NCBI GenBank assembly: GCA_963700865.1
Contig: CAVOZC010000018.1
Coordinates: 744,001 to 808,000, forward strand
Direction of reading: 5' to 3'
DNA length: 64,000 bases
Source: CAVOGJ01 sp963700865
Lineage (GTDB): Bacteria; Planctomycetota; Planctomycetia; Pirellulales; Pirellulaceae
This document shows, piece after piece, positions 1 through 8,915 of this stretch. The notes beneath the pieces are model-generated. The model saw only the letters and a list, made by a program, of their open reading frames with translations. It was not told the DNA's origin and ran no database searches. The position numbers were made by a program, and so were the translations under genes. How positions within the stretch are numbered: the stretch's first letter is position 1; every line of letters begins with the position of its first letter.

Positions 1-956
1 AGGCCGTGTACGCCAGATAGTAGAAGAAGAACACGCCCCCTTCCCAACGCGAGATGACATGGCCCGTGAAGAAAATCGGCAGGCAGGCAGCGGCCACAGC
101 GATCATCACAGGAATGTCGAACCGTAGCGCAGCCGAGCTAACTTCAACGCCCGTCGGTGCGATGACGCCTGACAAACCGAGCACGCACAAGATATTGAAG
201 ATGTTGCTGCCCACAACATTCCCCACCGCGATGTCACGTTCGCCGCGCACGGCCGCGACGAGCGACGTGACGACTTCCGGGAGCGATGTCCCCGCCGCCA
301 CGATCGTGAGACCGATCACCAGCTCACTGACGCCATAACTTTCCGCGATTCTCACTGAACCGTCGATCAGCAAACGCGAGCCGCCACCCAGCAGGATCAG
401 ACCAAAGACGATCAAACCCAGGTCCGAAACTCGCATGCGCGGCTGGTCGATCGCGTTGGGCCATTGTTGAGCGAATTCGGCCTGAATTTCGCGGCTTTCC
501 TTCCGGCTTTGCCGAACGCACCACCAGGTGTAAGCGACGATGCCCGCGAACAACACCAACCCTTCCAGCCGGTTGATGCTTCCGTCCCAACTGAAAACCA
601 GCGTCAGCAGCGACACCCCAATCATGACGGGCACATCCCAGCGAATTAACTGGCTGGAAACGACCAACGGCACGATGAGTGCGGAAAGGCCGAGTATGAA
701 CAACACATTAAAGATGTTGCTGCCGACAACATTGCCTATGGCCAGATCGGCAGCTGCCGGCCAACGCAGCTTGTACGGAGACGGCCAATTCCGGCGCGCT
801 GGTTCCAAAGGCGACCACGGTCAAACCGATGACCAATGGCGAGATCCGCACGGCGGTCGCCAAACGCGACGCTCCCCGCACTAGAAACTCACCGCCACCC
901 ACGAGCAACGCCAGGCCCATGCCGATTCTCAACCAAGCCCATAATAGATCGTTCAT
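1..956 (-). CDS. calcium/sodium:cation antiporter (CaCA, YrbG-like), frameshifted, 3' end outside window
   Basis: Inner-membrane exchanger of the CaCA family. Translation from 956 gives the first alpha repeat (GTSAPELAVSV). The frame breaks at about 756-760; one frame over, the protein continues open to the window edge with IGNVVGSNIFN twice and a second repeat GTSLPEVVTSL. The two inverted alpha repeats with G(S/T)SxPE and GNxxGSNxxN are the family signature. The break is a single-base shift, so either a sequencing indel or a recent mutation. The start lies 9 bp after the DedA-like gene, so the two form an operon. The family assignment is firm; the transported ion is not shown by the sequence. 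Confidence 0.85.
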
Positions 957-965
957 CCAACTTCC

Positions 966-1634
966 TCATGCAACAAGGTATTTGATTGCCAGGAAGCCTA
1001 GCACCATAAACAAAAATAAAACGATGGTCGCCAACTCTAACCGTTTTTTCAAGAAGCCTCGCACCTTGGGGCCGAAGAAATACATTGCGGTGGCAACCAG
1101 GAAGAAGCGGCCGGATCGTCCCAGTGCTGATGCCAAAATCAATGTCTGCAATGAGACGTGCTCGTGAAACACGCCCGCCGCCAGCGTGAAGACTTTGAAC
1201 GGGATCGGTGTAAAGGCGGCGGCGAAGATCGACCAATACGCATGCCGCTGGTACAACTCGCCGACGTGCGCCATGTTCTCGTGAGTGACGCCGGGAACAT
1301 AGTCGTGAAAGAAATCCCCGACGACCGACCACAAGGTAAACCCAATCAGCCAACCGAATCCTCCTCCCAACACCGACGCCACCGCACTGACCGTCGCATA
1401 GTAAAACGAACACCGTGGCCTTGAGGCAGACAATGCGATCTGCAGCACTTCAGGCGGAACCGGAAAGAAAGAACTCTCGGCAAACGAGATCGAGAACAAG
1501 GCCGGCGTGCCAAAGGGCGTCTCGGCCCAGTGTAACACCCAATCGTACAGCCCGCGAATAGGGCTGCGCGCACGGTGGGTACACGGTGACACAGGAGTCG
1601 TCGAAATGTCTGTTGCTGATTCTGATTCTGTCAT
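966..1634 (-). CDS. DedA/YqaA family membrane protein (VTT domain)
   Basis: A 222-residue integral membrane protein. A polar N-terminus of about 35 residues is followed by hydrophobic segments. The motifs FAESSFFPVPPEVL near residue 55 and a G-rich stretch (GGGFGWLIG) are typical of the YqaA branch of the DedA/SNARE-associated superfamily, as is the R near GRSGRFFLVA. Members are linked to membrane homeostasis and lipid scrambling; the exact role here is unknown. It is first in a two-gene unit with the downstream CaCA antiporter. An IS remnant begins about 130 bp upstream, so the native promoter region may be partly replaced. Confidence 0.85.
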   Translation of the reverse strand: MTESESATDISTTPVSPCTHRARSPIRGLYDWVLHWAETPFGTPALFSISFAESSFFPVPPEVLQIALSASRPRCSFYYATVSAVASVLGGGFGWLIGFTLWSVVGDFFHDYVPGVTHENMAHVGELYQRHAYWSIFAAAFTPIPFKVFTLAAGVFHEHVSLQTLILASALGRSGRFFLVATAMYFFGPKVRGFLKKRLELATIVLFLFMVLGFLAIKYLVA

Positions 1635-1763
1635 TGGCTCGCTTCTGCGTTGAACGGATTCATTCCGGCCCGCAGCTCTTATGCATTTCCCCGTTTCTGC
1701 TCCCCCCCGTTTCTACTCTCCACCGGGAGCGTAGCGGGCAGTGCGGGGCATGCCCAGAGACTA

Positions 1764-2681
1764 GAGCGCATTTCAAAACCGTCGCAGAACGACAATCATA
1801 CAGGCAAGTTGAACAAAATCGTGAAAGAGATGAGCGTGATATTCGTAACGGGTGATAAGACGCCGGAAGTCTTACAGCCAACTTATGGAACGTTCGACGC
1901 CCCAGCGGCGGCGGTAGCGACGGAGTTTGCGACCGTCCTGTGTGGGCGGCTTCTTGCGGTTCTTGCGATGCGGACAGATCAAGTCAATTCCGCGACGCAG
2001 AAGACGCGTACGCAAAGGGTCGCTGTCAGCCGCAGCATCGTAAATCAACCGCTCAGTCTTTCTTCGCAAGACTCGCTTATCGAGCAGCGGCTCGATGAGG
2101 GTTACTTCGAGAGGCCTGGCACTGGCGGTGTCGGTCCCGAGGGGCAGACCACGGCCGTCGATGAGGACCATGATCTTCGTTCCTTTTCCGCGTTTGGTCT
2201 TGCCGACCTTTTCACCCCTTTTTTTGCCGAGGCAAATGTGCCATCGGCCACGGACTCTTCGCGGCACACACGACCTTGGCGATCGAGTTTCCGCAGCAAT
2301 CGGCCCCAGGCTTTTGCCCAAACGCCGGCCTCGGTCCATTTCTGGAGGCGACGCCAGCAAGTCGTGGCTGAGGGAAATCGTTCCGGCATGTCTTTCCATC
2401 ACGCGCCGCTGCGCAGAATCCAGATGATGCCTTCGGCACAGGGACGAGACGCAACCACTGGGCGTCCGCCTTTGGGGCCGACTGGTGTTTCGGGAAATAA
2501 GTCTTTGATCAACTGCCATTGCTCATCAGTGAGCTCATATTCAGGTTCCATCTTGGACCCCTCGGGCGATTCCACCGCCAGACGGGATCGTTCTTTCATG
2601 AGTGCCTCCTTTCGGCTGCACTCAATACGGAACATTCAAGATCAAGGTTTAGCTAGCAAGACACAGTTTTGAAATGCGCTC
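1764..2681 (-). mobile_element. IS5-type insertion sequence, decayed, with 16-bp perfect terminal inverted repeats
   Basis: The left end at 1764-1779 reads GAGCGCATTTCAAAAC and the right end at 2666-2681 is its exact reverse complement, giving a 918-bp element. It encloses one degenerate transposase gene on the minus strand. No clear target duplication is visible. It sits inside the coding sequence of an IS4-type transposase: the reading frame of that gene enters the element at its right end. Confidence 0.85.
1773..2599 (-). pseudogene. IS5-family DDE transposase, broken by two frameshifts and a nonsense codon
   Basis: Three frames must be joined. The N-terminal segment (YELTDEQWQLIKDLF ... 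GIIWILRSGA, 2599 to about 2400) has the helix-turn-helix of DUF4096-type transposases. The middle (PERFPSATTCWRRLQKW ... VADGTFASAKKG) gives the first catalytic Asp. The last part (LIYDAAADSDPLR ... RWGVERSISWL) gives the second Asp and the Glu. A TAA at 1872-1874 follows SISWL, yet coding continues in frame to the real end (DFRRLITRYEYHAHLFHD) at 1773, just inside the repeat. The element can no longer move by itself. Confidence 0.85.
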
Positions 2682-2883
2682 CAAGCTCTTGCCGTAGGAA
2701 AACACACAGTGTCACCAGAGGCGAGTAGATGCGATCTTTCCAAACCAAGCCAACTGCAGTCAGTGCTTGCTGGACGGCGTCTTCGGAAAGAACGTCAGTG
2801 AATGGAAGCTCTCCGTCTTGCAGAAATTGGCTTCGCAGGATCCTGATCTGTTGCCGAAACCTTCCTTGGTTAAAATCACGCAT
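2682..2883 (-). pseudogene. IS4-type transposase, N-terminal fragment
   Basis: The first 67 residues (RQQIRILRSQFLQDGELPF, then DVLSEDAVQQALTAVGL) match the N-terminus of IS4-family transposases common in planctomycetes. The coding sequence is cut at 2681 by the inserted IS5-type element. No continuation could be found beyond its left end at 1763, so the rest has been lost. A G-rich ribosome site (AGGAGGCCTC in minus sense) precedes the ATG. Confidence 0.65.
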
Positions 2884-3180
2884 TCGAGGCCTCCTTGCCT
2901 GACGATGAATCCCTAGACAAGATCCATCTAAGCAAGAGAGGTGTTTCTTGCATATGTCATTTGCAGCAATACACTTACCGCAAATCTACGTGCCATTCGT
3001 GTGAAACATCGACGCAATTAAGGGGGCTTCTTCGGCTGCGGCCGTGAAACAGCCCGCCGGACGAAACCGCAATAGGCTCTCCAAAGGCGGTGTTTCAGGA
3101 CCGCTTGATCGCGCGCCAACGTTGGACGGGCGATTGCAGCGCTGAACTTGGCAGCTTATAGCATTTGTTATACTCCATGC
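2884..3180. other. intergenic, IS flank and promoter region
   Basis: No coding potential was seen. The right part contains a near-consensus promoter for the nucleotidyltransferase gene: TTGGCA at 3148-3153 and TATACT at 3169-3174, with a 15-bp spacer. Confidence 0.4.
3148..3174 (+). promoter_or_regulatory. sigma70-like promoter directly before the start codon
   Basis: TTGGCA and TATACT are 15 bp apart. The TATACT box ends 6 bp before the ATG at 3181, so a transcript would begin at or next to the start codon. There is no purine-rich ribosome site upstream of the ATG, which fits a leaderless mRNA. Confidence 0.45.
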
Positions 3181-3972
3181 ATGCCGATCCGCGACAACCA
3201 TCAGCGAGCCATTGAACGCCTGGCGGACGCCTACCGCGATGACCCTCGCTTCCGTGCGCTGATCATCGGCGGCTCCGTCGCCAAGGGCTGCGCCCGCGAG
3301 GACTCGGACGTGGACTTCCTGATCGTCGCAAGTGATGAAGCGTTCGAGCGGCACCTGGCCGCGCACGATCTCTTTATCAATCGCAGAGACCTCTGTGACT
3401 ACGAGGGTGGCTTCGTCGACGGCAAGATCATCAACCTTGCGTTCCTTGCCGACCTGGCCGAAAAGGGAAACGAGCCTTCTCGCGCCGCGCTCGAGGGCGC
3501 CTTCGTCGCTTACTCGCACGTACCCGACCTAGATGCCCTGCTGCGGCGTATCCCCGTCTATCCCGAGGCGGGGCACGATGAGCGTATCAGGGCCTTCTAC
3601 AGCATGTCATTTATGCAGCACTGGCTTTTCCACGAGGCAGAGCGCCACGGCAACCGCTACACGCTGACCCGCGCCGCCAGTCAGCTTGCGTTGTTCTCCG
3701 CCCGGTTGCTCCTGGCACATAACCGCAGACTCTTCCCCTACCACAAGTGGCTGCTCAAGGCCCTCGAATCGGCGCCCGACAAGCCTGACGACATGATGGA
3801 ATGCTTGAATAACCTGCTCGAAGAACCCTGCGGAGACCATGCCACCGCCCTGTTCGAACGAGTCCGGGGCCATCGGGACTGGGGCGTCAGCGACCTCGAG
3901 GCCTACACGTGGTTCATGACCGACGTGGAGTGGAGTTGGATGTCGGGCACAACACCCATGGAGGACTGGTAG
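3181..3972 (+). CDS. nucleotidyltransferase-domain protein (minimal NT/aminoglycoside-type)
   Basis: A 263-residue cytosolic protein. Residues about 20-45 hold the nucleotidyltransferase signature GGSVAKGCAREDSDVDF, with GS and two Asp (DxD) that bind Mg-NTP in the polymerase-beta superfamily. The remainder is helical with many His, Trp and Arg residues, like the C-terminal helical domain of antibiotic nucleotidyltransferases. Substrate unknown. An upstream TTG at 3148 would add 11 residues but overlaps the promoter box, so the ATG at 3181 is preferred. It lies between IS remnants and may be acquired. Confidence 0.75.
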   Translation: MPIRDNHQRAIERLADAYRDDPRFRALIIGGSVAKGCAREDSDVDFLIVASDEAFERHLAAHDLFINRRDLCDYEGGFVDGKIINLAFLADLAEKGNEPSRAALEGAFVAYSHVPDLDALLRRIPVYPEAGHDERIRAFYSMSFMQHWLFHEAERHGNRYTLTRAASQLALFSARLLLAHNRRLFPYHKWLLKALESAPDKPDDMMECLNNLLEEPCGDHATALFERVRGHRDWGVSDLEAYTWFMTDVEWSWMSGTTPMEDW

Positions 3973-4308
3973 CGGTCGACTCACGTCGAAGTGAAGCGGA
4001 CTGAAAGGCCGACGCACTTTCGGGCTTTCGCTTCGTGACATCGGCGTGAAACGCCGCGGTGGGTTCAATGCCCAGGGCGGTTCGCAGAATCGCAAATCCT
4101 TGGCTTTTCGGTACGCTATCCAAAAACCTCGTTCCCACGGGTTCCTGGGACGACTCAGAGTGTTAAGTTAAATCTTGATGTCATTGGGCGACCAAAATGA
4201 GCCACCGATAGGCGCCAGAAACGCGGCCACTTTTTGAGGGGGGCCGTGTAATCTGTCTCGCTTTTGGAAAGCGGGGAGCGATTGCATGGCAAACCGCGGA
4301 AGAGAAAC
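3973..4308. other. intergenic between nucleotidyltransferase and deleted IS
   Basis: No intact gene is seen. Around 4180-4240 the sequence TGGGCGACCAAAATGAGCCA resembles the repeated end sequences of IS21-type elements, but no transposase is attached. This may be a relic end; the call is weak. Confidence 0.25.
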
Positions 4309-4915
4309 GGGGACAGGTCTGCTCTGTCGAAAACTTTGAGTTGCTAGCTAAACAGTCTCTTGGTCGGCTTCGTATTTCGAGGGATGGCCAATACGAGTAA
4401 ATCACCAAAACGGATCCTCCTTCAGGTAGCTCACGAGCTTGGCAAGCGGCGGCTGCACAAGCATTGGCATAAGTTCAGTCCTAAGAAGTTCACGGTGCCC
4501 CAGTTGTTCGCCTGTTTAGTCCTCGAAGAGTTTATGCGGCTTGACTACCGAAAGCTCTCCGCGTTGCTGACCGATGCGCCGGAACTCGCGGCAGTCATTG
4601 GCCTGGAGCACGTGCCGCACTTCAGCACCTTTCAAAAGGCGGCGGCCCGCTTGCTCATCTCGCGTCGTGTGATGCGCCTGCTGGATGAAACCATCCAGGT
4701 CGCGAAGACGCATCGCGTGATGCGGAAGACGGTGACGCTGGCTGCCATCGATGGCAAGTCGAAACTGTCAACAGTATGATTAAACGTACCATGGGCTCGG
4801 CCCTACGAGCCCGCACCTATTGGTCGCAAGCTCGAGAAATCAGCCTGCGGGTGCTGACCCACAACATCATGATTCTCTGGCGAAAGCAGCTTTTCGACAG
4901 AGCAGACCTGTCCCC
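4309..4915 (+). mobile_element. internally deleted IS with perfect 25-bp terminal inverted repeats
   Basis: GGGGACAGGTCTGCTCTGTC at 4309 (25 bp to 4333) is exactly repeated in inverse at 4891-4915. The enclosed 607 bp carry only the first and last parts of a transposase gene. The transposase C-terminal frame runs into the right repeat, as expected for a real IS end. It is therefore a non-autonomous derivative that could still be mobilised in trans. Confidence 0.8.
4384..4915 (+). pseudogene. DDE transposase with internal deletion
   Basis: The 5' part (4384-4776) encodes 131 residues of a transposase N-terminus (FTVPQLFACLVLEEF ... YRKLSALLTDAPEL ... VPHFSTFQKAAARLL) up to TLAAIDGK, where the first catalytic Asp lies. 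It is followed directly, in another frame, by the C-terminal end (IKRTMGSALRARTYWSQ ... LRVLTHNIMIL). The catalytic core between is missing. Family: IS4/IS5-like DDE transposase. Confidence 0.75.
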
Positions 4916-5186
4916 CTTGAGAAAAAATGACGCCTGCCTTCTTGATGGTAAAGTAGTCGCCTCTGGTAGCTGGACGAAAATGATGCCAGGCATCTTTGTG
5001 GGCGAATGGGCGACTTGAATAGAGTGGGCTGCCGTCAAGTGCTTTGAACTCTTTTCCATCCTCTGCCGTTGGCCAATATTGCCAAAATAGCGGCAGGCGT
5101 GGCCCGCCGTGATTCGCACGCAAGAGCGTCTGATGCAGTAAATTATGGCTACTTCTGGCTCCGGAAATCGCCTCTTTCCATTGGTG
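4916..5186 (-). pseudogene. possible truncated gene fragment of unknown function
   Basis: An open minus-strand frame without a start codon reads ANHGGPRLPLFWQYWPTAED and EFKALDGSPLYSSRPFAHKD and then meets the right end of the deleted IS. The residue choice looks protein-like, but no family was recognised. It could be the 5' remainder of a gene interrupted by the element, or chance. Confidence 0.25.
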
Positions 5187-5193
5187 CTACTCG

Positions 5194-5580
5194 ATGAATG
5201 AATGGTTACTCATCCAGCAATTAAACTCGGGCGGCTCAACTGGCCTCTTGTCGACAGTTTATTTGGCGCTGCTATTCATCGTCTGCTTGTACCGTCCGGA
5301 ACGTGTGCGTTCGCGAATGTTATTTCGCTGGGCTTGCACATGCTTTGCATTGGCGGTGGTTGCACAGCCTATCTTTATGGGGATCCTCATGAGCCTTGGA
5401 ATTGCCGCGCAAGGGCGTATTTCGCGTGAGCCCGAAATCATGTGGCTCATCGGCACCTGTGTAGGTCCCGCGCTGATCGCGATAAGCTTGATTTGTGCCT
5501 TTGCCTCCGTCGCTCCCATCTCAACTCGTCGAAAGCAAGTAGACATAACCAAGCCAGCCAAGCACCCACTGGATGGGTGA
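5194..5580 (+). CDS. small membrane protein, unknown function
   Basis: 128 residues with three clear hydrophobic segments (about 15-33, 47-70 and 85-108), followed by a positively charged tail ending KPAKHPLDG. No family was recognised. The ATG at 5194 is followed by a second possible start in another frame; this frame is preferred because it gives alternating membrane and basic segments. It stands alone, with IS remnants upstream and a dispersed repeat downstream. Confidence 0.55.
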   Translation: MNEWLLIQQLNSGGSTGLLSTVYLALLFIVCLYRPERVRSRMLFRWACTCFALAVVAQPIFMGILMSLGIAAQGRISREPEIMWLIGTCVGPALIAISLICAFASVAPISTRRKQVDITKPAKHPLDG

Positions 5581-6086
5581 ACGCACAAACGCGTAAAACA
5601 CGCGAACGGAGACACACTCTCTTGGAGCAGCGCCGTGTGACCGCAGAGTCAGAGTCACGCTTACTGGCGGTTCAGCAGGAAACCACGAAGTGCAAGAAGG
5701 AAGTTCGGTTGGTCCTTTTTCTTCATCCAGATGGCCGTCCGGGGCACTCCCTCCCCACGCGCCTGCGGTTGGATTTGATGGAGCGACCGCCACTGCCACG
5801 TGGCCACTGTTGGCAACGTCAGCTGGCAATTCGCGTTTCCTCAGTCTCCATCAAATCACCTGCAGGCGGGGGGAGGGAGAGCATCACGAGGGGTCGATTG
5901 GCTCTCGTCGGCTCCTTTCGCCTGAGTCGTCAGCTGCGAAAAACATTTCAGCATGGTCCCGCGTTTCTCAAGCGAGCATTCCAGACGCCGATCGACTAAA
6001 CTAGTGAAACGGCCTCTGATGATTTACGGACAGCAAGTTACACCACTGAGCCGCCGATCGGCGGCAGATAAGAAGAAAGGTGATAC
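5581..6086. other. intergenic with dispersed repeat copy
   Basis: 506 bp without a gene. It contains the first copy of a dispersed repeat (5636-5762; second copy at 7139-7275). TAAGAAGAAAGG at 6069-6080 is a good ribosome site for the next gene. Confidence 0.5.
5636..5762 (+). repeat. dispersed repeat, copy 1
   Basis: Shares with 7139-7275, in the same orientation, the ordered blocks GTGTGACxG, GGCGxTTCxGCAGGAAA, CACGAAGTGCA, GTTGGTCCTTT and CTCTCCCCAC/CTCCCCACGC. The copies flank the sugar-binding protein gene and are non-coding. Confidence 0.55.
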
Positions 6087-7121
6087 ATGCAAAGCCGAAG
6101 AGTGATGGTCTGGTCCGTGGTTGCGTTGCTGGCCATTGCGACCATGGTGTACGTTCGCAGCGTGTGGCGAGAACCGGCGGAATCGACAACACGCATCTAC
6201 TTTCTCACCGGCGGGAAAAATCCATTTTGGCAATTGACAATGTCGGGAGCGAGGGCGGCCGCCCAGGAATACAACGCCGAAGTCCAGTTTGGCGTTCCGG
6301 ACGAGACTCCGCAGGAACAAACGAGATTGCTGGCCGACGTTGGATCGACGAAGTGCGAAGGGCTGGCCGTCAGTCCCCTGGCACCGGATTCGCAAACAGA
6401 ACTGCTCAACCGCCTGTCGGAGTCGATGCACGTTGTGACTTTCGATTCAGACGCTCCCCTCTCGCGGCGAAAGTACTACGTGGGTACTCACAATAACAAC
6501 GCGGGCAGCTTGTGCGCTGAACTCGTGAGAGAATCCCTGCCGCAGGGAGGTAAGGTAGCCTTGCTCATGCGGACTTTGGACAAAGACAATGCTCGCTTGC
6601 GACACGAGGGATTTGTCGAGGAACTTTCGCAATCAGCTTGGCGTGTTCGTCAAAAAGCAGAAAATGCCTCAGATGACACGAATCAGTCTCCAGTGACCTT
6701 TGATCTGGTCGAGACCCTCATTGACGATGCCGATCCGGAAAAGTGTGCGCGAAACCTGGAACAACTGCTGAGCGATCACCCCGACATCGGTGCGATTGTC
6801 GGTATGTTCGCGTACCAGGGACCGATCATGCTGGATGTCTTGCAGCGGCAGGACAAGCTGGGGAAGATCCAATTGGTCACGTTTGACGAAGATGAGCGTG
6901 TTTTGCAGGGCATCAGTGACGGCCACATTTACGCAACCGTGATACAAGACCCATTCAAGTATGGCTATGAAGCTGTCCGCATGTTGACCGTGTTGGCCCG
7001 CAAAGGCGAGGCGGAATTGCCTATCTCGGAGGGATCAATCTACCTGCCGTGCCAGGCGATCAAGAAGCACAATCTGGATGTGTACCGTAAAAAATTAGAA
7101 CACAGAATGCCCGATGCCTGA
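6087..7121 (+). CDS. sugar ABC transporter substrate-binding protein (RbsB-like, Peripla_BP_4)
   Basis: 344 residues. A single N-terminal hydrophobic segment (residues 7-23) acts as signal or anchor. It is followed by the two-lobed periplasmic sugar-binding fold: IYFLTGGKNPFWQLTMSGA near residue 37, GLAVSPLAPDS, VVTFDSDAP, then DIGAIVGMFAYQGPIM and QDPFKYGYEAV in the second lobe. This is the type I fold of ribose/xylose-binding proteins. No permease or ATPase gene is adjacent, so it may be a sensor or orphan receptor. Flanking dispersed repeats suggest past rearrangement. The ATG is preceded by GAAAGG. Confidence 0.85.
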   Translation: MQSRRVMVWSVVALLAIATMVYVRSVWREPAESTTRIYFLTGGKNPFWQLTMSGARAAAQEYNAEVQFGVPDETPQEQTRLLADVGSTKCEGLAVSPLAPDSQTELLNRLSESMHVVTFDSDAPLSRRKYYVGTHNNNAGSLCAELVRESLPQGGKVALLMRTLDKDNARLRHEGFVEELSQSAWRVRQKAENASDDTNQSPVTFDLVETLIDDADPEKCARNLEQLLSDHPDIGAIVGMFAYQGPIMLDVLQRQDKLGKIQLVTFDEDERVLQGISDGHIYATVIQDPFKYGYEAVRMLTVLARKGEAELPISEGSIYLPCQAIKKHNLDVYRKKLEHRMPDA

Positions 7122-7138
7122 GATGGGGCCAGCCAACG

Positions 7139-7275
7139 GTGTGACTGAAACCGGAGAGGTCACGTTTGCTGGCGATTCGGCAGGAAATCACGAAGTGCAC
7201 GAAGGATACGAAGCGAGTCTGGTTGGTCCTTTGTCTTCATTCAGATGTACCTGGCTTTGCTGTCCCCATTCTCTC
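7139..7275 (+). repeat. dispersed repeat, copy 2
   Basis: Second copy of the repeat at 5636-5762, in direct orientation and non-coding. Together they bracket the gene at 6087-7121. Confidence 0.55.
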
Positions 7276-7374
7276 CCCACATCCCGACTTGCGTGTCTAC
7301 GGCGCGCGCTTGCGATCATCTCCTGATCTTGGAGCTCGGTTGCAAGGGCTGGGGGCGGTCGCAATGAAGTAAGA

Positions 7375-8148
7375 ATGAATACAGTGACACTCCGAACCGG
7401 CTGCTTGGTGCTTGTTAGTCTTGTCTGCGGCTGGCCCTTTTGCGGGTTGACGATTAGCTGCGGTCGACTGCTGGCAGATGAGACTGTACCGGCGGGTTTT
7501 GTGGAAGCCGCCTGGATCGCACCGCCAAGCGGTGCGCGTGACGATGGACCGCTGCCGCTATTCCGCCGTGAGTTCACGCTGCAAGCGGTGCCGAATCAAG
7601 CGACGCTTCGCATCGTGGGTTTGGGTGATTACGATGTTCGCTGCAATGGTCATCGATTGGCGGCCACTGGGATCAACCAAGCTTGGTCGCAATACGAAAA
7701 GACGCTCTACTACCGCGACTACGACATCACCACGCTCGTGCAGCGCAGCGCAAATTGCGTGGGTGTGCTGATGACCAACTCATTCTGGGACAATCACAAA
7801 CCGCCCGGTAATCGTTACTACAAAGAGGGCCCTCAACGGACGGCGACCGAACCGCTGCTGCTGCGGGCTGAGGTCTTGATTGAGCATGCGGACGGGGCTG
7901 TCCAGCGGATCGGGACCGACTCGACCTGGCGTACGCACACAGGCCCGGTTCTTTTTTCTCACATCTTCGCGGGCGAAGACTACGACGCGCGACGAGTGAT
8001 GCCAGGTTGGGATCGGCAGGGTTTCGATGACAGTGGGTGGCGGGCGGCCCGCATCGCGACGGCACCGCCGGCTGAGTTGCGGCCGCAGACTTGGCCGCCC
8101 ATCGAGGTGGCCGCCCGCTTTGCGCCGGTGTCGGAGAGGGCGACATGA
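7375..8148 (+). pseudogene. alpha-L-rhamnosidase, N-terminal fragment
   Basis: A signal peptide (residues about 1-35) is followed by the N-terminal beta-sandwich of bacterial alpha-L-rhamnosidases (PLPLFRREFTL, RIVGLGDYDVRCNGH, YEKTLYYRDYDITTLV, VLMTNSFWDN, GEDYDARRVMPGWDRQGFDD). Family members are around 900 residues; here only about 250 remain and the catalytic (alpha/alpha)6 barrel is absent. At about 8136 the sequence changes abruptly to the 3' part of an isomerase gene, so a deletion fused the two. The short reading frame to 8148 could still be secreted. Confidence 0.8.
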
Positions 8149-8635
8149 AGACCGCCATCGCGATGAAGATCTGCGATCTGCTGGACGCAGGAGGCTCGTA
8201 TTCAGAGATGGTTGTGGCGGACTACGATCGCGGGACCATCCTGCTCGGCCACGACGGCCCATTCCACGTCGCGATTGCCGCTGGTAAGCCGATCCTGCGG
8301 GGCATGGGTCTGTATCATGGTAAGTGGGGCGCTGGCGTCAGTGTGGAAGCGACGGTTAAAAAAGGGCCCGTGACCTTGCTCAATGTGACACAAACTGGCG
8401 ATGGCAGACTACGGACCATCGTCAATGAAGGCGAAGCCATTGAGGGGCCGATTTTGAAGATTGGCAATACGATGACGCACGTGCGTTTTCCACACGGTCC
8501 GACTGAAATGATGAACAAATGGTTTGCGCTGCGCCCACACATCACTGTGCCATGAGTGTGGGACATCACGCCGATCAGCTGCGGAAAGTGGCGACCATCA
8601 TGCAGCTGCCCTTCGATATGGGTGCTCAGCAGTAA
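8136..8635 (+). pseudogene. L-arabinose/L-fucose isomerase-type C-terminal fragment, frameshifted
   Basis: Begins abruptly in GEGDMKTAIAMKICDLL. It continues with the sugar isomerase C-terminal core (ILLGHDGPFHVAIAAGKPI, GLYHGKWGAGVSVEA, GPVTLLNVTQTGDG, GPILKIGNTMTHVRFPHG). After HITVP a one-base shift near 8545 moves the frame; the true end reads CAMSVGHHADQLRKVATIM and stops at 8635. The N-terminal two thirds are missing. It may come from the same lost sugar-catabolism locus as the rhamnosidase. Confidence 0.8.
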
Positions 8636-8639
8636 CTCG

Positions 8640-8789
8640 GATGTGAAGATACCCGTGGCGCAGATCGAGATGATTAGCTTCATGAAGAATCTGGCGCTGA
8701 TGGGAGCCATGCTGTTCATCATCGCCAATGGAGCCGGTCCCATGAGTGTCGATGCAAGGCTTCGCGGCAACGAGACGAATGGCACCTGA
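8640..8789 (+). pseudogene. DoxX family membrane protein, C-terminal fragment
   Basis: Reads DVKIPVAQIEMISFMKNLAL then MGAMLFIIANGAGPMSVDAR, the last helix and tail of DoxX-type proteins. There is no start and no upstream helices. In intact loci DoxX genes often sit next to nitroreductase genes, and a damaged nitroreductase follows here. Confidence 0.6.
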
Positions 8790-8915
8790 ATTTGCCCAAC
8801 CCTACCTCAACCATCCCTACACATTCAATTTTCGAGACGAAAAGTATGTCCAACCGCGACGCTTTGCTGGAACCCCATGCCATACACGATGTGAAATTAT
8901 GCCAAGGAGAACGTC

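Noticed and set aside
4180..4240. Possible IS21-type end sequence (TGGGCGACCAAAATGAGCCA)
   Set aside because: No istA or istB coding remnant is adjacent, so kept only as a weak note.
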